Source of the DNA: Chrysophaeum taylorii
Taxonomy: Eukaryota; Sar; Pelagophyceae; Pelagomonadales; Pelagomonadaceae
Reading direction: 5' to 3'
Length of the DNA stretch: 64,000 nucleotides
NCBI GenBank assembly: GCA_029834535.1
Contig: JAQMWT010000427.1
Span: 1-64,000 of the forward strand
This document shows, in pieces, positions 19,880 through 29,627 of this stretch. The notes below the pieces were generated by a model, which was not told where the DNA came from, searched no databases, and saw nothing but the letters and a program-made list of their open reading frames with translations. The stretch's first letter is position 1, and each line of letters begins with the position of its first letter. The position numbers and the translations under genes were made by a program.

Positions 19880-22800
19880 ATGCGCCGCGTCCTCGGGGAG
19901 CACAATGGGCAGGAGTGCGGCGGGCACGAGGTGGTGTTCGCCGCGGGGCCGATGGGGATCGAGTTCGAGCCCGAGACAGTGTCGAACGGGGAGGAGCTGG
20001 GATGCATCGTGGTGAGGGTCCACGACCTTCCGGAAGCGCTGCAGGAGCAGATCGAAGCGCGGCGGACGGTGGCCGTGGGGGACGCGGTGGTACGCGTGGA
20101 GGGGACCTCGGTGGAAGGGTGGCCATTCTCCAAGGTGGTCGAGGCCCTCCGGGCGCGGCAGGCCGAGCCGCGGCGCGTGCGTTTCTCGCGTCGACGCGAC
20201 GAGGCGCTCAAGGCGTCGAGGGTCGTGTCCAAGCTGCGCGGCGAGCTCCGCGACCAGAAGAAGGACGCTCTCGCCTTTGAGGAGGACTTGTCGTCGGCGC
20301 GCGCGGCGCTCGAGGGCATCCGCAAGCAGCGGCGGCGCCGGCGGCCGCCCTCGTCGGCGGGAAGCAGCTGCGGCTCGGACGACTGGTCGGTAGAAACTCC
20401 CGTGCTGCCGCGCGTCGCCGAGGAGGACACGCCCGTCGCGGTCGCCGTCGCGCGCGAGTCGGTCGCGCTCAAGGTCGACGTCGACAAGACACGATCCGTC
20501 CTGGCGGCCGCGGCCAAGGTTCTCGAGTGCGAGGACGAGCACGTGAGCGAGACCGCTTCGCGGTTGACGGCCGACCTCGCCGCGAGCCGGTCCGCGACGC
20601 GCGAGTTGCGGGCCGCGCTCGAGGCGAGCGAGACGGGCCGCCGTCGCCTGCGCCACGAGCTGGCGGGCCGCGACGAGGAGCGCGCGGCGGCCCAGCGCGC
20701 GACGGCCGACGCGCAGCGCCGCGCGAAAGACCGCGACGAGCAGCTCGAAAGCGAGCGCAAGGCCCGCCAAGAGGCCGAAGACGACCTCCGCGCCTCGTAC
20801 GCGCGCGGCTTGCGCGACGCCCTCGCGCAGCGCGACGCGGCGCACGCGGCCGAGCTCGACGCCAAGGACGCGGCCATTCGCGCGGCGCGCCAGGATGCTG
20901 ATCTCGAGAGGCACCGCCGCGACGACGAAATCGCCGCGCTCGAGGCCGACCTCGAAAGACGCGTGCGACGCGCCCTCGACGCCCAGCGCGACGACCACGG
21001 CCTCGAGCTCCGCCAGATCGAGGCGAGAGAGGCTTCGCTGCGCCGCCGCGCCGACGACTTGGCTTCGCAGCTCGACACCGCGAGGACCGCCGAGGGTAAC
21101 GCGCGAGACGCGCTCCGCGCGCTCGAGGCGGCCGCGCGAGCCGAGAGATGCGACCGCCGCCGGGAGCGCGGCGTCCTCGAGGCGCGACTCGGCGACCTGG
21201 CCCGCCGCGACAAGGACCACGCGCTCGACATCGAGGCGCAGGCGGCCGAAATCGCCGCGCTCCAAGCCGAGGCCGCGACGCTCGAGGCGGACTTGGACCG
21301 ACTCGTCGCCGTCGACACCCGAGAGACCTTCGACGAGGATCAACAGGACGATTCGCGCGAGGCGCGCATCGACCGCTTCTCCCGCTACATCTCGCACCTC
21401 CGAGCGCAACGGGACGACTGGATCCGGGCCGCCGAGGCTCGGGAGGCCGAGCTTCGCGACGCCCGAGCGGCCGACGCCGACCGAGTCGCGCGGCTCGAGG
21501 CCGAGCTTGGTCGTCGCGACAAGTGGATCCAGACTTATCAGGCCACGATCGACGCGGCGCGCCAGGAGGCTGACGCGCGCGTCGAGGCGTGCGAGCGCAA
21601 GTGCCGTGCCGACGCGGCAGAGGAAGTCAATCGACTCGAGGCGGAGATCGGTCGTCGCGACGACTGGATCCAGACGCGCGTCGACGCGATCGAGACGGCA
21701 CGACGCGACGAGCAAAACAAGCTGCGATCCGAAGTTGAGGCGAGAGTAGCAACCCACGCGGAGGAATTGAGGGGGCTCGAGACCGAACTGGCTCGTCGCG
21801 ACGAGTTGATCCATGCTCATCGGGAGGCGGTTGACGAAGCGCGCCGCCAAGCCGAGGAGTTACGTTCCGATAACGACGTAAAAGCAGCGACCCACGCAGA
21901 CGAGGTCGACAAGCTCAAGGCCGAGCTGCGTCGTCGCGACGAGTGGATTCATACGTATCAGGGTAAGATCGATGCAGCGCATCGAGAGGCGGATGCGCGT
22001 GTGGAGGCATGTGAGCGCAAGTTGCGTTCCGATGCTGATGAGAGAGCAGCAACGCACGCGGACGAGGTCGACAAGCTCGAGGCCGAACTGCGTCGTCGCG
22101 ACGAGTGGATTCAGACCTATCAGGGATCCATCGATGCTGCGCGTCGAGAGGCGGATGCGCGTGTGGAGGCATGTGAGCGCAAGTTCCGTTCCGATGCTGA
22201 CGAGAGAGCAGCAACGCACGCGGAAGAGGTCGACAAGCTCGAGGCCGAGCTTGCTCGTCGCGAAAAGTCGATCCGTGCGCATCAGGAGGTAGCAGACACC
22301 GCGCGCCGCGAGGTCGAGGCTTGTGAGCGCAAATTTCGCGACGATGCCGAGGCGAGGGCAACAACCCACGCGGAAGAAGTCAACGGGCTCAAGGTCGAAC
22401 TAGCTCGTCGCGACGAGTGGATCCGTGCGCATCGCGAGGCCGTTGACACCGCGCGCCGCGAGGTCGAGGCACGCGAGCGCAAGGTACGCTCAGATGCCGA
22501 CGCGAGAGCAGCGACCCACGCAGAAGAGGTCGACGAGCTCACGGCCGAGCTGCGTCGTCGCGACGCGTGGATCCAGACCTATCAAGGTACGATCGATACG
22601 GCGCGTCGAGAGGCAGACGCGCGCGTCGAGGATTGCGAGCGCAAATTTCGCGACGATGCCGAGGCGAGGGCAACAACCCACGCGGAAGAAGTGAACGGGC
22701 TCAAGGCCGAACTAGCTCGTCGCGACGAGTGGATCCGTGCGCATCAGGAGGTAGCAGACACCGCGCGCCGCGAGGTCGAGGAATGCGAGCGCAAATTTCG

Positions 22801-25413
22801 CGACGACGCCGAGGCGAGGGCAACAACCCACGCGGAAGAAGTGAACGGGCTCAAGGCCGAACTAGCTCGTCGCGACGAGTGGATCCGTGCGCATCAGGAG
22901 GTAGCAGACACCGCGCGCCGCGAGGTCGAGGATTGCGAGCGCAAATTTCGCGACGATGCCGAGGCGAGGGCAACAACCCACGCGGAAGAAGTGAACGGGC
23001 TCAAGGCCGAACTAGCTCGTCGCGACGAGTGGATTCAGGCTCACTGCTATGCGGTCGAAGTCGCACGGCGCGAGGGTGATGTGCGCGTCGCATCCCACGC
23101 CAAGGAAATCGCCCGCCTCGAGGCCGAGGTCGGTCGCCGCGACGAGTGGATCCAGAAGTGTCGGGTCGCGATCGACGCCGCACGACTCGAGGCTGACGCT
23201 CGCGTCGAGGCGCGCGAGCGCAAATTTCGCGAGGATGCCGAGTCTCGAGGAGCAGTCCACGCAGAAGAAGTCGCGCAGCTCGAGGCCGAGCTCGAACGTC
23301 GCGAGGAGCGGATCAGAATGTGCCAAGGCACAATCGATGCTGCCCGTCGCGAAGCGGAGGCTCGCGAGAGCGAGTTGCGCGCCGACGTCGAGGCCAAAGG
23401 TCTCGCCCACGCGCGGGAAGTCAGCCGGCTCGTGGCCGAGGTTGGTCGTCGCGACGAGTGGATCCAGACACACCGCAATGCGGTGGAGACCGCGCGTCGA
23501 AATGCCGACGCGCGCGTCGAGGCGCGCGAACAAGAGTGTCTCGACGACGCCGAAACACAAGCCGCCGCGCAATCAGAAGAAATCAATCGACTCGAGGCCG
23601 AGCTTGGTCGTCGCGACGAGCTGATTCAAACGCATCAAAGGACGATCGACGCTACCCGTCGGGATGCGGAGATTCGTCGCGTCGAGGAGCGCAAGTCGCT
23701 CGAAGACGCCGAGGCAGCCGCCAACGCGGCTCGCGCGGCCGCGGTGAGTCATCTCGAGGCCGAGGTTGGTCGGCGCGACGAGTGGATCCAGACACACCGC
23801 AATGCGATCGAGACGGCGCGTCGCGATGCCGACGCGCGCGCGAGCTCCCAAGCAGAAGAGGCCAGTCGACTGAAAACCGAGGTTTGTCGACGAGACGAGT
23901 GGATCCAGACGGCGCGCGACGACGTCGCTGCCGCTCGTCGCGACGCCGAGGAGCAGCGCGACGCCGAGGCCGCTCGTACAAGCGCCGAAGTGAATCGGCT
24001 CGAGGCCGAGATTCGTCGGCGCGACGAGTGGATTCAAGAGCACCGCGACGCCGTCGACGCGGCGCGCCGCGACGCGGACCGGCGCGTGACGGAGCGCACG
24101 CTCGCGCTGCGCGCCGACGCGCGAGTCCGCGCGGCGGCGCACGCGGCCGAGATCGAGCGGCTCGAGAAGCAGCTCCGGGAAGAGAAGACCGAGGACGCGA
24201 CGATTGCCGAATGCCTCGAGAACGACGAGAAGGTGCGGCTCGAGCGGGAGGTCGCCGCGCGAGACGCGAGGATCGAGGAGCTTTCGCGGGCTCTCGCCGC
24301 GAACGAGCAGGAGGCCGGCGCGCGCGACAAAAACTTCCGCAGTCTCGTGACAAAGTACGCCGACGAGACGGGCCAGCTGCGTCGCCGGCTCGACGCGGCG
24401 AATCGCGCGGCGGCGGACGTGCGGAACAAGCTGCAGGCGGCGCGCGCCTCCCGCGCGAACGACGACGACGACGACGGGGAGTTGTCTTATTCGACCGACC
24501 ACGAGATCGACGAGCGCGGCGAGCTCGCGCGCCGCGACGCGCAGCTCGCAGCTCTGGCGCTCTCGCTCGACGCCGCGATCGCCGAGCGCGACCGCCTGAC
24601 TCGCGACCGCGACCGCGCCGCCTACGCCGCCGTCGCCGCCGCGGCGGCGAGGGCTGCCCTGGCGCGCAAGCCTACCTCGGACGCGGCGACAGCTACCTTT
24701 GCTCGCGAGCCCGCGACGTCCGACGCCGCGACTATGACGGCGGCGGCGATAGCCTTGGCTCGCAGGCCCGACCCCGCGATCGAGGATCCGACGCGAGAGG
24801 AAGCGCCTCGAGTCGCGCCACCGCGAGCCGAGACGAAAGGCAACGACGAACAGACCAAGTTGGCCTACGTCGCCGCCCGCCTCGCCTCTTCTGTGAGCTT
24901 TGTGCTTTTTGATGGCTCACGTCTGCGCAGGAACACGCGGCGTGTGCTCTTCGCACGCGCCTCGACTCGGCGGCGCGAATCGCGGCGAGGGAACTCGTCG
25001 AAACAAGCGACGAGAGAGCTCGCCAGGACGCGGTGCGCCTCGCTTCTTCTTTTTTCGCTTCTCGGCGGGGACTTTACTATTTTTTTTCCAGGAGCAAGTC
25101 TGTGTCGAGATCAAGGCGTTGCGCAAGGCCCTCGACGCGTCGGCGAACGAGTCCGCCATCGTCAGAGCGGCAGTCGAAGCGCGAGTCCCGTCTCTGGAAG
25201 ACGAGGACGAGCCGCGCGCCGGAGGAGGAGAAAACACTGCCCTGCTGCTCCACGACGCTTTCGCGTGCGTCCGCGCCAAAGATGCCGAGCTCAACGAGCT
25301 CATCAATTTTAACAGGTGCGATCGATCGATCGATCGGGCTTTCTGTGTTTTTTTTTTTACGCCGTTCCCGCAGGACGATTCACGCCTACATCACCGAGCT
25401 CGCAGCAGATTAA
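19880..25413 (+). CDS. Giant PDZ-domain coiled-coil protein with 50-residue repeats (four exons)
   Basis: Predicted 1,792 residues. Residues about 15-100 form a PDZ-like domain: GPMGIEFEPE, IVVRVHDL, VAVGDAVVRVEGTSV, FSKVVEALRA. The rest is charged coiled coil. From about residue 515 to 1,400 it repeats a 50-residue unit of the form RRDEWIQTxxxxIDAARREA then ERKFRxDAExRAxTHAEEVxxLEAEL. The long first frame runs off course at 24,893, where three short GT-AG introns restore coding: 24,893-24,930, 25,033-25,091 and 25,316-25,373 (38, 59 and 58 bp). Exons 2-4 continue the coiled coil and end at TAA 25,411-25,413. It is probably a cytoskeletal, centrosomal or scaffold protein. No known orthologue is recognised. 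Confidence 0.8.
22721..23020 (+). repeat. Two nearly identical 150-bp tandem units inside the coiled-coil gene
   Basis: Units at 22,721-22,870 and 22,871-23,020 both begin CGCGACGAGTGGATCCGTGC and differ at only a few bases, while flanking units are more diverged. Exactly 150 bp equals 50 codons, so duplication keeps the frame. Confidence 0.9.
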
Positions 25414-25491
25414 CCCTGCCGAGGAGGAGGAGGAGGCCGCGTATTTTTTTTAATAAATCGACGACTGTGCTATCCTACAAAAAAGAGGGAG

Positions 25492-26127
25492 CTAAGAAGA
25501 AGAAGAAGCCTCGGGGGCTTGTCGGCGCGTGAGATGGCTTCTAACCGCGGCGTCGTCGTCGTCGTCGTCGTTAAGCTTTGCGGTCGCGTCGTCTCGGGTC
25601 TTCGCGTTTCGCCGTTGATTCTCGTCCGCGGCGGCTAGCTCGGCGATGATGCGTTGGTCCACGGCCTCGAGTTCTCTGGCCGTATCCTGGTGGGCGATCC
25701 GCACCAACAGCACCATAGAGGCGAGCGCGACGAAAAGCGCCGCGGCCGCAGCGCCGTCGTCGTTGGTCCCGCCGCGTCGTCGCCAGCTATAGTAAACGCG
25801 AATGGGCCGCGACGCATGAGCTGCGTAGGTTGGCCTCAAGGTGACCGCGACGACCTCGGTGCCGTCGTGGAACAGCGTGATGTCGAGTTCGTCGAGGGTT
25901 TGTCCTTGTTGGTCGACAACTTGGACGGAAGTACTAACATTCGATCCAAACCGCAGCCCGAGTTCACCTTCCTCGACCAGCATCCCCCGCAGCGCCGTCG
26001 CCGTTCGCTCGCGGAACCGCGGCGCGACGCTCGCGACCACGTCCATCCACTCCGCTGTGCGGGCGAGCATCGCGACGCGGTCGCCGCGGTCGTAAGCGCA
26101 GGCGGAGAGTAGAAAAAGAGATAACAT
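25492..26127 (-). CDS. Hypothetical secreted or membrane protein with one membrane helix
   Basis: 211 residues, not recognised. MLSLFLLSACAYDRG is a probable signal peptide. Residues 50-115 look like a beta-rich lumenal domain (VQVVDQQGQTLDELDITLF, TEVVAVTLRPTY). Residues 126-145 (AAAAALFVALASMVLLVRIA) form a membrane helix. Residues 146-180 are a charged helix (ELEAVDQRIIAELAAAD), probably cytosolic coiled coil, followed by an acidic run and a serine tail. The layout recalls type I membrane proteins of the early secretory pathway, such as p24-like cargo receptors, but I see no diagnostic motif. It is convergent with the coiled-coil gene, 78 bp between stops. Confidence 0.6.
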   Translation of the reverse strand: MLSLFLLSACAYDRGDRVAMLARTAEWMDVVASVAPRFRERTATALRGMLVEEGELGLRFGSNVSTSVQVVDQQGQTLDELDITLFHDGTEVVAVTLRPTYAAHASRPIRVYYSWRRRGGTNDDGAAAAALFVALASMVLLVRIAHQDTARELEAVDQRIIAELAAADENQRRNAKTRDDATAKLNDDDDDDAAVRSHLTRRQAPEASSSS

Positions 26128-26445
26128 ATTCCTTACCCTATCATCAAATCTTTCGGGGGATCGATCATCTTGGTGACGATGATGGCTCTCCGCCGCCGCC
26201 GCCGCCGCAATGTTGTTGTTGTTGTTGTTGTTGCATCCGGTGCCATTTCCTCCTTTTTAATAGTAGCGCGCGTGGTATGGCGGAAGTAAGGAGCCGCACC
26301 CGCCGGCCCGCCCATACAAGCACCAATCCCCCGCTTCCGGATCGGGCTTTATGATCCGATCTCGAGATGGGAGGAGTCGAAATTTTGTTTAGTAAAAAAA
26401 GCACTGGGCCTCGCGCTTGAGCGATGGTAGTAGTGCTCTCGCTAT

Positions 26446-26652
26446 CTAGAACTGCCGCCCTCCGCCTCTAGACGCGAGAATCTTCTTGTGCTCCTCCTTC
26501 CGACACGAGCGATAGGCCTCAAAAAACTCGTTACAATGCCGCCTGTCGCCGTGATGCTTTTCGATGCACGCGAGCGCGAGCTTCTGGAGAGATTGACATT
26601 CGCTCTCGAACTTGCTCTGGACTTTGTGCCGCCCATCGATACTCACGTTCAT
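26446..26652 (-). CDS. Twin CX9C (CHCH) mitochondrial protein, COX23/CHCHD7-like
   Basis: 68 residues with two CX9C motifs: C-QSLQKLALA-C and C-NEFFEAYRS-C, separated by IEKHHGDRRH. Twin CX9C proteins fold as a helical hairpin with two disulfides, are imported into the mitochondrial intermembrane space by Mia40/Erv1, and mostly help build cytochrome c oxidase. Spacing and the block HCNEFFEAYRSCRKE resemble COX23/CHCHD7 more than COX17 or COX19. The size is normal for the family. A GTGAGT follows the second codon, but a 30-base intron there seems too short, so I keep one exon. Confidence 0.75.
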   Translation of the reverse strand: MNVSIDGRHKVQSKFESECQSLQKLALACIEKHHGDRRHCNEFFEAYRSCRKEEHKKILASRGGGRQF

Positions 26653-26768
26653 GGCGAAGAAGAAGAAAAAATGAATGGGGTTCGCCTTGTTGCGCGCTCG
26701 TTCAAGGGTTTAGGAAAGACTAGTGCTGAGGGCATTTTTTTTTTCAAACGGACCGACGCCCCCGTAGT

Positions 26769-26792
26769 CCTAACTACTAATCGACAGATGTT

Positions 26793-26827
<35 letters not shown>

Positions 26828-27607
26828 TTGTCCCTCGATTTAGGGTAAGGATCAGGTAGGCGCGAGAGTAAGGATCAGGTAGGCGTGAGAGAGCCAGACA
26901 GTGATCCTCCAAGCCGTCTACGGCGACCTCGCAGACTATTTCCACGAGCCGCGGCGGCTCTTTCAGCGCGCCATTCTCACGCCCCGTCGAAACGATGTTG
27001 TCGATGCTGACAACGCGCGCATGACCGCGGACATGATCGATCGTGTCGTTGTCACCGAGGCTCCTCCAACCTGTATCCCGTAAGGCCCGCCGACGCCAAA
27101 CGATCACCAAGAGCCAGGGCCAGACGCCCCGCGAGGTCGGCGTCCTCTTGGCGAAGCCCGTCTTCTGCCACGTCCAGCTCTACGTGGCTCTCTGTCGATC
27201 GGCAACCCCGGGGATATCCTCTTCTGAGTCGACGACTCCACCCTACCCCACACGTGCTGCGCAATACCGATAAGCCCCCTCCCGGAGTCTACACGCGCAC
27301 TTTAAGTGAACTTACTGGGACCACTTTGAGATTGGGACTAGGTGAACTGAGTGACCAGGTGAAACTGGGACCAGGTGAACATACTGGGGTTTTTAGAGTA
27401 AAGGGTTTTAGAGTAAACTCAAAGGTTGGCGGCGCGTGCGGATCAAAGCAGCTTAGATTGGCGGAGGCGAGAGCGACGAGCTCAAAGGAGTTGGTGTGAG
27501 CTAGGTGAACTTACTGACCAGGTGAACTTATACGAAACTTACTGGGACCAGGTGAGCTTACTGGGGTTAGAGATTGGGAGTAGGTGAACTTACTGGCCTG
27601 CACTTGT
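26769..27607 (+). mobile_element. Helitron-like fragment, copy 2 (internally deleted)
   Basis: It starts CCTAACTACTAATCGACAG and ends CCTGCACTTGT, immediately joined to copy 3. It holds ILQAVYGDLADYFHEPRRLF with QRAILTPRRNDVVDADNAR (helicase motif around IV/V), then a direct jump to MIDRVVVTEAPP and the TITKSQGQTPREVGVLL block. The roughly 200-base middle part with RNLDP...CNGTR, present in the other four copies, is missing. The 3' part is the GTGAACTTACTGG minisatellite. It is a non-autonomous remnant. Confidence 0.75.
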
Positions 27608-28644
27608 CCTAACTACTAATCGACAGATGTTTGTCTGTCTGTCTGTTTGTCTGTTTGTTTGTCCCTCGATTTAGGGTAAGGATCAGGTAGGCGCGAGAGT
27701 AATGATCAGGTAGGCGCGAGAGCCAGACAGTGATCCTCCAAGCCGTCTACGGCGACCTCGCAGACTATTTCCACGACCCGCGGCGGCTCTTTCCACGCGC
27801 CATTCTCACGCCCCGTCGAAACGATGTCGTCGATGCTAACAACGCGCGCATGACCGCGGCCTTTTTTTCCCGGAGACGAGGCGTCGGAGTTCTTTTCGGC
27901 TGACTAGGCTGGGTCGGAAGACGACGCCTCGCTCTTTACAGTAGAGTTTTCAACTCCCTGACAACCAACGGCATGCTTACTTTGATCGCGAGCTTAATGT
28001 CTTCGCAACCTCGACCCGTCGCACGGCCACTGCAACGGTACCAGATACGTGATCGATCGTGTCGTTGTCACCGAGGCTCCTCCAACCTGTATCCCTTAAG
28101 GCCCGCCGACGCCAAACGATCACCAAGAGCCAGGGCCAGACGCCCCGCGAGGTCGGCGTCCTCTCGCCCAAGCCCGTCTTCTGTCACGTCCAGCTCTACG
28201 CGGCTCTCTGTCGATCGGCAACCCCGAGGATATGCTCTTCTGAGTCGACGACTCCACCCTACCCCACACGTGCTCCGCAATACCGATAAGCCCCCTCCCG
28301 GCGTCTACACGCGCACTGTAGGTTAACTCACTGGGACCAGGTGAACTTACTGGGGTTTGAGATTGGGACTAGGTGAATATAGTGACCAGGTGAGCTTACT
28401 GGGACCAGGTGAATTTACTGGGGGTTTTAGAGTAAAGGGTTTTTAGAGTAAACTCAAAGGTTGGCGGCGCGTGCGGATCAAAGCAGCTTGGATTGGCGGA
28501 GGCGAGAGCGACGAGCTCAAAGGAGTTGGTGTGAGCTAGGTGAACTTACTGACCAGGTGAACTTATATGAAACTTACTGGGACCAGACCTAAACTTACTA
28601 GGGTTAGAGATTGGGAGTAGGTGAACTTACTGTCCTGCACTTGT
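27608..28644 (+). mobile_element. Helitron-like fragment, copy 3 (head-to-tail with copy 2)
   Basis: 1,037 bases from CCTAACTACTAATCGACAG to CCTGCACTTGT. It follows copy 2 with no spacer. It carries VYGDLADYFHDPRRL, NLDPSHGHCNGTRYVIDRVV and TITKSQGQTPREVGVL in different frames, that is, the C-terminal half of a Pif1-type helicase, plus the 3' minisatellite. The sequence on its right (TCGTTACTATC) starts with T, and the base left of copy 2 is also T. Insertion between two Ts, as for the Helentron/Helitron2 group, is therefore possible. Confidence 0.75.
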
Positions 28645-28792
28645 TCGTTACTATCTATGAGGCCGGAGGTGAGCCACCTCGAGCAGAAAGGAAGGATGAT
28701 TACATGGGTGGGGACATGCTTTTTGTCGTTCGTCCCTTCGTTCGTTCGTTCGGAAAAAAAAAAAAGAAAAGCGAATTATAATTATTATAGAA

Positions 28793-29362
28793 TTAGAAGC
28801 CGATATCGCCCACGCTGGTCTTGGAATCTTCATTGGAGAGGACCGTCGCCATCGGGACGCGGTCGGCGGGGCGTTTCTTTAGGAGTGCTTCGTCGACGGG
28901 GACGGCCTCGACGAGGGCGTGTGTTCGGCCGGAATTCGAACGGTCCATGACCTGCGCACGTATGCGTCCGCCAGCGAGGCTTTGCATCATGGCCTCGGCC
29001 GCGTCCTGGAACTCGGGCCATACCGTCAAGAGCGTCCTGCCGGTGGCTTTGTCGACGACGCGGACTTTGCGAATTATTCGGAAGCCTCTCCTCGCCTCGT
29101 CCGAGGCGGGATACTTCCCGCAGCACCTAGTGTCGCTCGTGCAGGCGAGCCATCTTAATTCAGGCAGTATGCGCGGTGAGTTCTGAAGGATCGTGCCTTC
29201 GGCGCCTTCCCCGAAGACACGGAAGTTGTCCATGACCGTTGCCTCGAAGAACGGATCGCTCGGGTACACGGGTCTCCACCCGATCGACGAGAAACATTGG
29301 CAACACAAAATTCTAAAGGCGTCGTCCACGGGCTTGCACAACGTCGCGCAGGAATTCTCCAT
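28793..29362 (-). CDS. Hypothetical protein
   Basis: 189 residues, no family recognised. It has a Cys-rich start (CATLCKPVDD, LCCQCFSSIGWRPVY), a middle with LPELRWLACTSDTRCCGKYP, and a C-terminal half with a strand-rich RIIRKVRVVDKATGRTLLTV and GGRIRAQVMDRSNSGRT. Codon use matches the neighbouring genes and the frame is closed by a stop upstream near 29,401, which supports a real gene. There is no signal peptide or membrane helix. It is divergent from the next gene over about 265 bases. It begins about 150 bases to the right of Helitron copy 3, which lies at its 3' side. Confidence 0.55.
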   Translation of the reverse strand: MENSCATLCKPVDDAFRILCCQCFSSIGWRPVYPSDPFFEATVMDNFRVFGEGAEGTILQNSPRILPELRWLACTSDTRCCGKYPASDEARRGFRIIRKVRVVDKATGRTLLTVWPEFQDAAEAMMQSLAGGRIRAQVMDRSNSGRTHALVEAVPVDEALLKKRPADRVPMATVLSNEDSKTSVGDIGF

Positions 29363-29568
29363 CGCGTCGACGCCAGAATCTTCTTCTGCTGATTCGGTTT
29401 CGAAACGAATTCAACTCAACCTCAGGTCGACGGCCGTTCCGTTAAAAATTCCGTTGATGATTCGGGGCGTTCCGTTGGGCTGGCAAAAGAAGATATCCTT
29501 CGCTAGAACAGAAGAATGGGCAACTTGAGTGCAAACGACCGTTAGGCTCTGGAAATCCCGGAGTAAGT

Positions 29569-29602
<34 letters not shown>

Positions 29603-29627
29603 TCTGAGGGAGGACGACGCATTCAGA

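Noticed and set aside
19835-21850. 671-codon minus-strand frame opposite the PDZ coiled-coil gene
   Set aside because: Low-complexity antisense translation of the coiled-coil repeats.
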